Assembly: GCA_964440095.1 (NCBI GenBank)
Contig: CAYTPZ010000017.1
Location: 1 to 38,879, forward strand
From: JACNKJ01 sp964440095
GTDB taxonomy: Bacteria; Krumholzibacteriota; Krumholzibacteriia; JACNKJ01
DNA length: 38,879 bases
Direction of reading: 5' to 3'
A program made the position numbers and the translations under genes. The notes beneath the pieces were generated by a model. It ran no database searches. It was not told the DNA's origin and saw only the letters and a program-made list of their open reading frames with translations. Within the stretch, counting starts at the first letter, position 1. Every line of letters begins with the position of its first letter. This document shows positions 30,802-38,879 of this stretch, in pieces.

Positions 30802-31779
30802 ATGGAAACAAAGAGTCAGCGAGTATCCAGTCTCAAAGTGGGCATGCGTGTGGATGCGGCCTATGTGCTTAAGCGCAAACTGCTCAAGAAGAATCCCGAT
30901 GGAAGCCGCTTCATTCTATTCCAGTTCAGCGACAGCACGGGCGTGATCGGGGGCATCCTCTGGGATGACGCGGAAGTCACCTACAAGCGCTTGGCTCAGG
31001 GCGGCTTCGTGCGTCTGGTCGGCGAGGTGCAAACCTATCGCGACACCCAACAGGTGCGTGTTTTTCAGGTAGAACCCCTGGAAAGTGAGCGTCTGGATCT
31101 GGCCGATTTCCTGCCGGTTACGCCCTACGATCGCGATGAGCTTTTCGCCGAGTGGATGGGACACGTGGACGCCATCAGCGATCCGGCCTTGGCCGCCTTG
31201 CTCAGGGACATGGCCGAGAATGAAGATCTGTCCTGGCGATTCAGAAGCGCGCCGGCGGGCAAGACCTGGCATCACCCCTACGTGGGCGGCCTGCTCGAAC
31301 ATGTGGTGAAGCTTTGCCGTATCGCCAAGTCTGTTTGCGATCTCTATCCTGAATTGAATCGGGATCTCATGATGGCCGCCTGCTACCTTCATGATCTGGG
31401 CAAGGTGCGCGAACTGGATTACGCCGCCGCCATCGAATACAACTCCGAGGGCCGCCTGGTGGGACACGTGGTGCAGGGCGTGGAGATTCTCGATGAATTC
31501 CTGCCGCGCCATCCCGATCTGTCTCGCGAGACCGCCATCCGGCTGAAACATCTCATCGTCAGCCACCAGGGAGCCTACGAGTACGGCAGCCCCAAGCTGC
31601 CCATGAGCCTGGAGGCCATCGCCTTCCATCACATCGACAACCTCGATGCGCAGATCGACGGCTTCGCCCGCGTAATCCGCGAGGGCCGTGAGAGCCAGGG
31701 CGAGGACAGCCACTGGACCGGCATTCACCGGTTACTGGGCCGGCCGCTATTCATCGGAGAGGACCGACATGGGGACTAG
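30802..31779 (+). CDS. YhaM-like 3'-5' exoribonuclease (OB-fold plus HD domain)
   Basis: A 325-aa protein. Residues 1-95 form an OB-fold nucleic-acid binding domain. From about 150 to 300 is an HD phosphohydrolase domain: TWHHPYVGGLLEHVV (155-169), then LHDLGK (196-201) with the HD pair His197-Asp198, and H at HLIVSHQ and HHIDNLDAQID later. This is the YhaM/CBF1 arrangement, where the HD domain is the metal-dependent 3'-5' exoribonuclease. The next gene, deoB, starts 11 nt before its stop, and the following genes salvage nucleosides. RNA degradation feeding nucleoside salvage is an attractive reading, but inferred. Confidence 0.88.
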   Translation: METKSQRVSSLKVGMRVDAAYVLKRKLLKKNPDGSRFILFQFSDSTGVIGGILWDDAEVTYKRLAQGGFVRLVGEVQTYRDTQQVRVFQVEPLESERLDLADFLPVTPYDRDELFAEWMGHVDAISDPALAALLRDMAENEDLSWRFRSAPAGKTWHHPYVGGLLEHVVKLCRIAKSVCDLYPELNRDLMMAACYLHDLGKVRELDYAAAIEYNSEGRLVGHVVQGVEILDEFLPRHPDLSRETAIRLKHLIVSHQGAYEYGSPKLPMSLEAIAFHHIDNLDAQIDGFARVIREGRESQGEDSHWTGIHRLLGRPLFIGEDRHGD

Positions 31780-32956
31780 GGTTTTCTGCATCATCTTGGA
31801 CGGACTCGGCGTGGGAGACCTTCCCGACAGTCGGGATTTCGGCGACGAGGGATGCAACACCCTGGCCCATGTGGCCGCCGCGGCCGGCGGGCTTCATCTG
31901 CCCTGCATGGAGGGGATGGGGCTTGGGCGAATCCAGCCCTTTGCGGGCATGAATGCCGAGGCTGCCGTCACCGGCTTCCACGGGCGCATGGCCGAGAAAT
32001 CCATGGGCAAAGACTCCACGACGGGGCACTGGGAACTGGCCGGGCTACAAACGCCCAAGTCCTTCCCGCTGTTTCCCAAGGGGTTTCCCGACCTGCTGCT
32101 CAAGGATCTGAGCGAGCGTACCGGCTACGAGTTTATCGGCAACGAAGCGGCCTCGGGCACCGAGATCATCCAGCGTCTGGGCGATCGGCATGTGCGCACG
32201 GGCAAGCTTATCGTTTATACCTCGGCCGACTCGGTATTCCAGGTGGCGGCGCACGAAGACGTGGTGCCCCTGGAGGATCTCTACAAATTCTGCGAAAAGG
32301 TGCGCGACCTGCTCACGGGGGAATTCGCCGTGAGCCGTGTGATCGCGCGTCCCTTCCATGGTGAATCGGGAAACTACCAGCGTTCCGACGGTCGCCACGA
32401 TTATTCCCTGCCGCCTTCGGGTCCCACCCTGCTCGATCGCCTTCTGGACGGCGGCGTGCCGGTAACCGGCGTCGGCAAGGTGAAGGATCTCTTTGCCGGT
32501 CGTGGGTTCTCGTCCCATTTGACCAGCCATGGCAATCGCGAAGGCATGACAGCGTTTCAAAGCCTGTTGGGGAAGAAGTTGAACAGGGCTTTCAACATCG
32601 TCAATCTCGTGGATTTCGATATGCTCTGGGGACATCGCAACGACCCAGAGGGGTACGCCCAGGGTCTGGTCGATTTTGATCGTTGGCTCACAGGCTTCGT
32701 GGGCAAGCTCAGCCCGGGCGACATTCTTTTCATCACGGCCGACCACGGAAACGATCCCACCACCCAGGGCACCGATCACAGCCGCGAGTACGTGCCGATT
32801 TTTGGATGGGGGCCCGGTATGAAGCAGGGCCTTGATCTGGGCCGCCGCGAAACCTTCGCGGACTTCGCCGAAACGGTGCTGGATATGTTCGATCTCGCCC
32901 CTCTGGGAGCGGGCGAGTCATTCTGGCCAGTATTGAAGGGAGCCTTGAATGGATGA
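31769..32956 (+). CDS. deoB: Phosphopentomutase
   Basis: A 395-aa metalloenzyme interconverting ribose-1-phosphate and ribose-5-phosphate (and the deoxy forms). Motifs include ILDGLGVGDLPD at 9-20, KDSTTGHWE at 81-89 with Thr85 as the phosphorylated residue, IARPFHG, and FITADHGNDPTTQGTDHSRE near the end with metal-binding Asp and His residues. Start at ATG 31769, preceded by GGAGAGG, overlaps the upstream nuclease gene by 11 nt. It overlaps cdd by 8 nt at its 3' end. It is the central step joining nucleoside phosphorolysis to the pentose phosphate pathway. Confidence 0.96.
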   Translation: MGTRVFCIILDGLGVGDLPDSRDFGDEGCNTLAHVAAAAGGLHLPCMEGMGLGRIQPFAGMNAEAAVTGFHGRMAEKSMGKDSTTGHWELAGLQTPKSFPLFPKGFPDLLLKDLSERTGYEFIGNEAASGTEIIQRLGDRHVRTGKLIVYTSADSVFQVAAHEDVVPLEDLYKFCEKVRDLLTGEFAVSRVIARPFHGESGNYQRSDGRHDYSLPPSGPTLLDRLLDGGVPVTGVGKVKDLFAGRGFSSHLTSHGNREGMTAFQSLLGKKLNRAFNIVNLVDFDMLWGHRNDPEGYAQGLVDFDRWLTGFVGKLSPGDILFITADHGNDPTTQGTDHSREYVPIFGWGPGMKQGLDLGRRETFADFAETVLDMFDLAPLGAGESFWPVLKGALNG

Positions 32957-33350
32957 CAAAACCCTCGCCGCCAGGGCCAAGGCCGCCATGGAAGGATCCT
33001 ACGCGCCCTATTCCAACTTTCACGTGGGCGCCGCCCTTCTCAGCGAAGATGGAGAAATCTTCCATGGGGCCAATGTCGAGAACATCTCCCTGGGGCTGTC
33101 GGTCTGCGCCGAACGCAACGCCATCGCCACGGCGGTGAACGCCGGACATCGAAGGTTCGTGAAGGTGGCCATTGCCAGCGACGGCGAAAATTCGGTTCCA
33201 CCCTGTGGCGCATGCAGACAGGTGCTTCGTGAGTTTTGCGAAGATATGGAAGTGCTCCTGGTGGACGCCGATGGTAGCTGGCGAAAATTCCAGCTCTCTG
33301 ATCTCATGCCCGAGGCCTTCTCCCACTTTCCCCAGGAGCCGGGCTCTTGA
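32949..33350 (+). CDS. cdd: Cytidine deaminase
   Basis: A 133-aa homotetrameric-type zinc enzyme that converts cytidine or deoxycytidine to uridine or deoxyuridine. Active-site residues are CAERNAI (Cys53, catalytic Glu55) and PCGACRQ (Cys86, Cys89). Length and Cys pattern match the short tetrameric class rather than the long dimeric E. coli type. The ATG is inside the deoB end (8-nt overlap), and its own stop overlaps the TTG start of the phosphorylase gene, so translation is coupled across three salvage genes. Confidence 0.95.
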   Translation: MDDKTLAARAKAAMEGSYAPYSNFHVGAALLSEDGEIFHGANVENISLGLSVCAERNAIATAVNAGHRRFVKVAIASDGENSVPPCGACRQVLREFCEDMEVLLVDADGSWRKFQLSDLMPEAFSHFPQEPGS

Positions 33351-34675
33351 GCTTTGTTTCCACCATCGTCAGCAAGCGCGAGGGCCGGGCCCTCAGCAGC
33401 GAAGCCATTGCCGATTTCGTGCAAGGCGTTGTCGATGGCAGCCTGCCCGATTACCAGATCAGCGCCTTACTCATGGCCATTCTGCTGCGCGGAATGGATG
33501 TGGAAGAAACCCTCGCGCTCACCGAAGCCATGGCCGATTCGGGGCGTCGCTACGATTGGTCTTCCCTGGGCAAACCCAGCTCCGACAAGCACAGCACCGG
33601 CGGCGTGGGGGACAAGGTATCCCTGATCCTGGCGCCCCTGGCCGCTGCCTGCGGCTTGGCCGTGCCCATGCTCAGCGGTCGGGGTCTCGGCTTCACCGGC
33701 GGCACTCTCGACAAGCTGGAGTCCATACCCGGCTTCCAAACACGTCTCTCCGAGCTTCGAGCCAGCGAGGTGCTGGAGGCCGAAGGTCTCTGCCTGATCG
33801 GACAGACAGGCGACCTGGCACCGGCCGATCGAAAGCTCTACGCCCTACGCGATGTGACGGGCACGGTGGAGTCACTGCCACTCATCGTCAGTTCCATCCT
33901 CAGTAAGAAGCTCGCAGCGGGACCGGCCTCCTTGGTCATCGATCTCAAGGTCGGCCGAGGTGCCTTTATGCCCGACATGGAGCATGCCCGCGCCCTGGGA
34001 CAGGCCCTTCGGGATACCGCGGGTGCTTTGGGATTGCCCTGCAGCGTGATCTTCAGCGCCATGGATCATCCCCTGGGGTGTACGGTGGGCAATTGGCCTG
34101 AAGTAGAAGAATCCATGGAATTGCTACAGGGTAAGGGGCCAGCGGATTTGCGCGAACTCACTCTGATTCTCACCGGGGAAATGCTGCACCTGTCGGGATT
34201 GGTTTCAGGTCACGAGGCCGGTTACGCCATGGCGCAGAAGGCCCTGGACGACGGCAGCGCACTGGATCGCTTCCTGAACCTGGTAAAAGCTCAGGGGGGG
34301 CGTTTGGATCCCCAGGCTGATACATGGGGTCTGCCTCGGCCCAAGTGCATCCTTGAGCTTGTGGCGGATCGTGACGGCTTCATGCCGGCTCCCGACGCAC
34401 GCCAGGTGGGCATCATTGCTCTGTACCTGGGAGCGGGGCGTCTCAAGGCTGAGGATCCCGTGGATGCAACAGCGGGCATTCGTTTCTGTAAAGCATGGGG
34501 AGAGTCCGTGAAGCAAGGCGATGTGCTGGCGAAGTTGGAAGCTGCCGACAAGGACCTGGCGGAGAAGGCTCTGCTCGAGCTGAGTGAACTGCTAAAGCCT
34601 GTGGCGGTGGCGCCCGAGATCGGCTCGCTCATCCTGGCCCGTCTCGACGAGAAGGGTTTTCAAAGCCAAAGCTAG
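33347..34675 (+). CDS. Pyrimidine-nucleoside (thymidine/uridine) phosphorylase
   Basis: A 442-aa phosphorylase that releases thymine or uracil and (deoxy)ribose-1-phosphate, feeding deoB. KHSTGGVGDKVS (81-92) and GRGLGFTGGTLDKLES (111-126) are signature blocks; the position usually occupied by His in GRGLGHTGG is Phe here. The central TLxDxPxG-like stretch and the C-terminal alpha/beta domain are complete. It starts with TTG at 33347, in a TTGA overlap with the cdd stop; CAGGAG lies 11 nt upstream. TTG plus TTGA coupling also occurs at 2951. The stop overlaps that of the convergent PBP1A gene by 4 nt. Thymidine versus broader pyrimidine specificity is not certain. Confidence 0.92.
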   Translation: MSFVSTIVSKREGRALSSEAIADFVQGVVDGSLPDYQISALLMAILLRGMDVEETLALTEAMADSGRRYDWSSLGKPSSDKHSTGGVGDKVSLILAPLAAACGLAVPMLSGRGLGFTGGTLDKLESIPGFQTRLSELRASEVLEAEGLCLIGQTGDLAPADRKLYALRDVTGTVESLPLIVSSILSKKLAAGPASLVIDLKVGRGAFMPDMEHARALGQALRDTAGALGLPCSVIFSAMDHPLGCTVGNWPEVEESMELLQGKGPADLRELTLILTGEMLHLSGLVSGHEAGYAMAQKALDDGSALDRFLNLVKAQGGRLDPQADTWGLPRPKCILELVADRDGFMPAPDARQVGIIALYLGAGRLKAEDPVDATAGIRFCKAWGESVKQGDVLAKLEAADKDLAEKALLELSELLKPVAVAPEIGSLILARLDEKGFQSQS

Positions 34676-36825
34676 GGCGAGCCGAACTCATCCACCTGTT
34701 GAGTGTCCCGATCGATTTCCCTGAATTCGCTACCCGAGCCGCGCCAATCAGCGCTCTTGGGGCTGTGGCGATCGCAGGCCCGAGTGGGCTGCCGTCCTTC
34801 CAGAAACACTTCCTGACTGGTTTCCGGACAATATCGAGTGGGCAGGAGTCCCGAGTCGGAGCATACCGACACCTTGCTCACACCTTCTGGCATCTCAAAG
34901 GGGCGTTCGGGTAGATCGCGATGGGCGGCCTTCATGAGCTCGGCCCAGATGGGCAGGGCCGCATGGGATCCTTCCATCCACTTGCCCATGTCACGGCGCT
35001 CGTCGAAACCCACCCAGACACCGCAGACATAGTCGGGAGTGAAGCCCACGAACCAGGCGTCATAGTTGTCGTCGGTGGTGCCGGTTTTGCCCGCGGCAGG
35101 TCGGAGAAATCCCATGTTCCTTGCGCGAATGCCGCTGCCGTTGCGAATGACTGTTTCCATCATGTTGCTGATGATGTAGGCCGCCTGGGGCGATACAACT
35201 TCCTGGCGTTCCGGTTGATGCTCTTCGAGCACGTGGCCCCACTGGTCGGTCACACGGACAATGCCATAGGGCCGGCTACGAATACCGCCCCGCGCGATGG
35301 TTCCATAGGCGCCGGTGATTTCCAGAGGCGAAAGGCTGGCCGATCCCAGTCCCAGGGTCAGGTTGTTGGGCAGAGGGCTGGTGATGCCGAGCCGCTTGGC
35401 GGTATCGATGATGGGCGCGGTGCCCAAGCGCTGAACCATGCGCACCGCAGGAATGTTGATGGACTTGTTCAGGGCGTGGCGCAGGGTGATCTCGCCCAGG
35501 AATTTGCCCGAATGATTCTTGGGCTTGTAGTCCTTTTGCCCGCGCATCTTCACCACGAGCGGTGTGTCCATTATCTGATCGCTGGGGGCCATACCACTTT
35601 CGATGGCCGTTAAATAGACAAAGGGCTTAAAGGCGCTACCCGGCTGACGAGCCATCTGCACCGATCGATTCCACTCGCTCTGTCGATAATCTCGCCCGCC
35701 TACCATGGCGCGAATAGCGCCTTCCTCCGTATCCAGTAGAACCAGCGAACCCTGGATATACTGCTTGGCCGCGGGCACGGAAATGGCTGAATCCAGTAAG
35801 GCGGTGACCGAGGCATGGGTGTCGTCGTAGCCCATGAGGCCTTCCACCTTGACCAGGTGACGCGCCATCTCCTCTTCGGCGCGCTGTTGCAGCAGGGGAT
35901 CGATGGTGGTTTCCACCACGAGGCCCTCGCGGTAGAGACGGTCGGCGCCGTAGGTATCCATGAGATAGCGACGCACATACTCGAGGAAATATAATCCGCT
36001 GCGCGCCTGTCCCCGGCGTTTGTCGCGAGTGACCAGCGGCATGCGCTGAAGGGAGTCCCGCATGGATTCATTAATGGTCTCGTTGTTGGACATCATGCGC
36101 AGGGCAAGGTTGCGGCGGCGAAGAGCCCGCTCGGGAAAGCGCTGGGGGTCATAGGCCCAGGGGTTCTTGGCCATGCCCGCCACCATGGCGCTTTCCTCAA
36201 TGTTCAAATCAGCCGCGCTTTTACCGAAGACGGTCTGAGCCGTCGACTCCACACCCCAAGATCCCGCACCGAAATAGATTTGATTGAGATACATGATGAG
36301 GATCTCATCCTTGGAGTAATTCCGCTCGAGCTGAAGCGTGAGGATGAGTTCCTTGGCCTTGCGGGTAAGGGTCTGCTCCTTGGTGAGAAAGAGGTCGCGG
36401 GCCAGCTGCATGGTCAGGGTGCTCGCGCCGTGAAGGGGCGCGTCGGGATCTTTGAGCAGCAGACCGATATCGTGCAGGATGATCTTGGGCCAGCGCACCA
36501 GGTCAACGCCCCAGTGACTATAGAAGCGCCGATCTTCTACAGAAAGCACCGCATCGATGAGGTGGGGGGAGATTTCATCCAGGGATACGGCAACGCGATT
36601 TTCCGTTCCGTAGGAGCCGTAAACCTCTCCATATCGATCCAGAACCTGGGTTTTCAGGTTGTGGGTAATGAGCTGCATGCGGGTATCCGAGGGCAGATCC
36701 CGCGAAAGCCAGGCCACCGTGGCGATGATCATGCCCAAGCCAAAGGCGGCGAGTACCAGGACTACGCGCCAGATTATGCGCCGGCGCGGGTTTTGAGGAT
36801 GCTTTGGCTTCATTGCTTCATTCAT
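34672..36825 (-). CDS. Class A penicillin-binding protein (PBP1A-like)
   Basis: A 717-aa bifunctional peptidoglycan synthase. The N-terminal cytoplasmic tail is basic, then one membrane helix (about 18-40). The GT51 glycosyltransferase domain has SVEDRRFYSHWGVD with catalytic Glu97 and GASTLTMQLARDLFL (133-147). The transpeptidase domain has the acyl-serine Ser397 in GSAFKPF (SxxK), SIN (455-457) and KTGT (580-583). The C-terminal tail is 100 residues with Cys and no known domain. TTGACA plus TAAGGT upstream would place the transcript start close to the ATG. It builds glycan strands and cross-links them outside the inner membrane. Confidence 0.93.
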   Translation of the reverse strand: MNEAMKPKHPQNPRRRIIWRVVLVLAAFGLGMIIATVAWLSRDLPSDTRMQLITHNLKTQVLDRYGEVYGSYGTENRVAVSLDEISPHLIDAVLSVEDRRFYSHWGVDLVRWPKIILHDIGLLLKDPDAPLHGASTLTMQLARDLFLTKEQTLTRKAKELILTLQLERNYSKDEILIMYLNQIYFGAGSWGVESTAQTVFGKSAADLNIEESAMVAGMAKNPWAYDPQRFPERALRRRNLALRMMSNNETINESMRDSLQRMPLVTRDKRRGQARSGLYFLEYVRRYLMDTYGADRLYREGLVVETTIDPLLQQRAEEEMARHLVKVEGLMGYDDTHASVTALLDSAISVPAAKQYIQGSLVLLDTEEGAIRAMVGGRDYRQSEWNRSVQMARQPGSAFKPFVYLTAIESGMAPSDQIMDTPLVVKMRGQKDYKPKNHSGKFLGEITLRHALNKSINIPAVRMVQRLGTAPIIDTAKRLGITSPLPNNLTLGLGSASLSPLEITGAYGTIARGGIRSRPYGIVRVTDQWGHVLEEHQPERQEVVSPQAAYIISNMMETVIRNGSGIRARNMGFLRPAAGKTGTTDDNYDAWFVGFTPDYVCGVWVGFDERRDMGKWMEGSHAALPIWAELMKAAHRDLPERPFEMPEGVSKVSVCSDSGLLPTRYCPETSQEVFLEGRQPTRACDRHSPKSADWRGSGSEFREIDRDTQQVDEFGSP

Positions 36826-36927
36826 GGCGCCGAGACCTTAGTAAGGGGGAAAAGGCTTGTCAATCAAAGCGGCGATTCGTAGCTTTCGCGGCACCTGATT
36901 CCGATGAACATCCAGCTTGGAGGACCC

Positions 36928-38148
36928 ATGCTTTCGGCCAAAGAGCAACTCAAAATCATCCAAGAGGGGACCGAGGAAATTCTGCCCCTGGAGGAGTTCG
37001 AACGAAAGCTCGAACGATCGGTGAGCGAAAACCGCCCCTTGACCATCAAGCAGGGCTTCGATCCCACCGCTCCCGATCTGCACATCGGCCATGCCGTGGG
37101 CCTGCGCAAGCTCCGCCAGTTCCAGGATCTGGGACATCACGTGGTGCTCATCATCGGCGACTTCACGGCCATGATCGGCGATCCCAGCGGTCGCTCGGAA
37201 ATGCGACCTCGCCTCAGTGAGGAAGATGTTCAGGCCAATGCCGAGACCTATAAGAATCAGGTGCACAAGATCCTCGACATGGACAAGCTCGAGATCCGCT
37301 TCAACAGCGAGTGGTGTTCGCCGCTCAATTTCTCCGACGTTCTGAGCCTGTCCAGTCACTACACCGTGGCGCGTATGCTCGAACGGGACGACTTCGACAA
37401 GCGTTTCAAGGGTGGCGTGGCCATCAGCTTGATGGAGTTCTTCTACCCCTTGGTTCAGGGCTACGACTCCGTGGCTCTGAAGGCCGACCTGGAAGTGGGA
37501 GGAACGGATCAGAAGTTCAATCTCCTTGTGGGGCGTCATCTGCAGGAGGCTTACGGGCAAGACCCACAGGTCATCCTAACCCTGCCGCTTCTGGAAGGGA
37601 CCAACGGGCAGGACAAGATGTCCAAGAGCCTGGGCAACTACATCGGAGTCATGGACGAGGCCGGCGAAATCTTCGGCAAGACCATGTCCATTCCCGATGA
37701 ACTGCTGGCGTCCTACCTGCGCCTCGCCTCCGGGTTCCCTGCTGATGAAGTGGACTCGTTTCTCGCCTCCTTGAAGGCCGGCGAAATGCATCCCGTGAAG
37801 CTCAAGCGCATGTTGGCTCGGAACCTGGTGGATCTCTATTTTGGCGAAGGACAGGGCGCCGGCGCCGAAGAGGCCTTTGACCAAATCTTCGTGAAGAAGG
37901 ACCTGCCCGACGACATGCCTGAGCATCATTTGGAGCTTGGTGGCGACGCGGTGTGGCTGGTGGCCCTCCTGGCGGATGCAAAACTGGTCAAGAGCCGGGG
38001 AGAGGCCCGCAGACTCATCAAACAAGGGGCCGTTAGCCTCGATGGAGAGAAGATCGAAAACGAGGACGCAAGCCTCGATGTCTCGGCCGCCGGGCAGTGG
38101 GTGATAAAAGTGGGTAAGCGGCGATTTCTCAAGGTGGTAGCGGGCTAG
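36928..38148 (+). CDS. tyrS: Tyrosyl-tRNA synthetase
   Basis: A 406-aa class Ic synthetase that charges tRNA-Tyr with tyrosine. HIGH is HIGHAVGLRKL (52-62) and the KMSKS loop is exact (230-234). GDFTAMIGDPSGRS and DLEVGGTDQKFNLLVGR are family blocks. An S4 RNA-binding domain covers about 343-405. ATG 36928 is preceded by GGAGGA at 4 nt; an in-frame ATG at 36904 lacks a Shine-Dalgarno. It resembles the TyrZ-like subgroup rather than the E. coli TyrS form. It is divergent from PBP1A and lies just upstream of the rRNA operon. Confidence 0.97.
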   Translation: MLSAKEQLKIIQEGTEEILPLEEFERKLERSVSENRPLTIKQGFDPTAPDLHIGHAVGLRKLRQFQDLGHHVVLIIGDFTAMIGDPSGRSEMRPRLSEEDVQANAETYKNQVHKILDMDKLEIRFNSEWCSPLNFSDVLSLSSHYTVARMLERDDFDKRFKGGVAISLMEFFYPLVQGYDSVALKADLEVGGTDQKFNLLVGRHLQEAYGQDPQVILTLPLLEGTNGQDKMSKSLGNYIGVMDEAGEIFGKTMSIPDELLASYLRLASGFPADEVDSFLASLKAGEMHPVKLKRMLARNLVDLYFGEGQGAGAEEAFDQIFVKKDLPDDMPEHHLELGGDAVWLVALLADAKLVKSRGEARRLIKQGAVSLDGEKIENEDASLDVSAAGQWVIKVGKRRFLKVVAG

Positions 38149-38213
38149 CGGCACCTTGGGGGACGCAGCATCTTTTTTTTCTTACTTCCTTTACTTTTTT
38201 TCTGGTGGCCCTG

Positions 38214-38242
38214 TTGACAGGGTAGGGCCCCCGGGGTATATT
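38214..38242 (+). promoter_or_regulatory. rRNA promoter P1
   Basis: TTGACA (38214-38219), 17 nt with a GC-rich GGGCCCCCGGGG spacer, TATATT (38237-38242). Confidence 0.85.
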
Positions 38243-38325
38243 GCCGCCCGCTTTGCAAGGGAAGCCATTGGCTTTCAAGGCAATGCCGGTTCCGGACTCA
38301 ACTCCAAAAAGCTAAAAAGCAGGTG

Positions 38326-38354
38326 TTGACATTCGGGCAAAAGGGGAGTAGTTT
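38326..38354 (+). promoter_or_regulatory. rRNA promoter P2
   Basis: TTGACA (38326-38331), 17 nt, TAGTTT (38349-38354). Tandem with P1, a usual layout for rrn operons. Confidence 0.85.
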
Positions 38355-38533
38355 TGCGTCCCATTTCGCCCTTCCGGCGAAGAACGCTCTTTGAAAACCG
38401 AATAGCGCACAGACCCGTAACGATTCCAGTCGGTAGAGCCGTCTGTCTATACGATAGATGGTTTCAGCTAATATCGAACAATGGAGCGAAGACAAAAGTC
38501 TAGCACCAGCGTTTGGCAAGGAAATAACAATCC

Positions 38534-38879
<346 letters not shown>

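Larger units (their letters stand above)
38149..38533 (+). other. Promoter and leader region of the rRNA operon
   Basis: This 385-bp stretch holds no gene. It contains a T-run near 38171-38180 without a clear hairpin (no good tyrS terminator seen), two promoters, a boxA-like CGCTCTTTGAAAA (38395-38407) for antitermination, and a leader up to the 16S start. Confidence 0.75.

Noticed and set aside
38149..38213. Intrinsic terminator of tyrS
   Set aside because: There is a T-run but no stem before it that I can support.

Overview
The window is a 38.9 kb chromosomal stretch, GC-rich by eye, that ends inside the 5' part of a 16S rRNA gene. Three secreted proteins end in the 'PNPFNP' Ig-like domain (FlgD-like, type IX secretion-style). 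A GWxTD-domain protein, an Omp28/thioredoxin-like protein and a CotH/lamin-tail surface protein accompany them. This combination points to an uncultivated Gram-negative lineage around the Fibrobacteres-Chlorobi-Bacteroidetes (FCB) radiation, such as Krumholzibacteriota, Eisenbacteria or Latescibacteria-like groups. That placement is an inference. The 346 nt of 16S at the right edge would settle it.

Layout. 1-1029: the 3' end of an HNH endonuclease, about 600 bp of gene-free DNA rich in inverted repeats, and a tRNA-Glu(UUC) with its own promoter and terminator on the minus strand. 1030-4561: a secreted endonuclease/exonuclease/phosphatase protein (minus), then a PAP2 phosphatase coupled to an ArnT-like GT39 glycosyltransferase. 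4642-6958: an NAD-type isocitrate dehydrogenase and a homologue of tRNA-queuosine mannosyltransferase. 7039-11727: a large CotH/lamin-tail surface protein and a convergent octaheme HAO-like cytochrome. 11841-17445: citrate lyase alpha, a fused citrate lyase acyl-carrier/beta protein, a divergent periplasmic OB-fold protein, and a one-chain aconitase/isopropylmalate isomerase-type hydratase. 17617-20402: an Omp28-like secreted protein and an enoyl-ACP-reductase-like SDR. 20503-25961: a histone-deacetylase-like hydrolase, EF-P, malic enzyme fused to a phosphotransacetylase-like domain, and an RlmD/TrmA-type RNA m5U methyltransferase. 25958-29552: an orphan PhnD-like binding protein, the GWxTD protein and a lipoprotein. 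29720-34675: YchF, a YhaM-like HD/OB ribonuclease, phosphopentomutase, cytidine deaminase and pyrimidine-nucleoside phosphorylase, probably one operon. 34672-38148: PBP1A (minus) and TyrS (plus). 38214-38879: tandem rRNA promoters, leader and 16S.

Functional picture. Isocitrate dehydrogenase, the aconitase-type hydratase, citrate lyase and malic enzyme lie within 20 kb and form a citrate/malate node of central carbon metabolism. The octaheme cytochrome and OB-fold protein suggest periplasmic nitrogen-compound redox chemistry. The deoB-cdd-deoA block with the YhaM-like nuclease is a nucleoside-salvage module. Most genes are housekeeping.

The least explained signals are non-coding. Two intergenic regions each carry a pair of inverted heptanucleotide arrays bracketing an intrinsic terminator. 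A possible three-way-junction RNA lies downstream of tRNA-Glu. A 19-bp inverted repeat precedes ychF. Several genes look leaderless, and promoter -10 boxes recur as TAG(A/T)TT with a 17-nt spacer.
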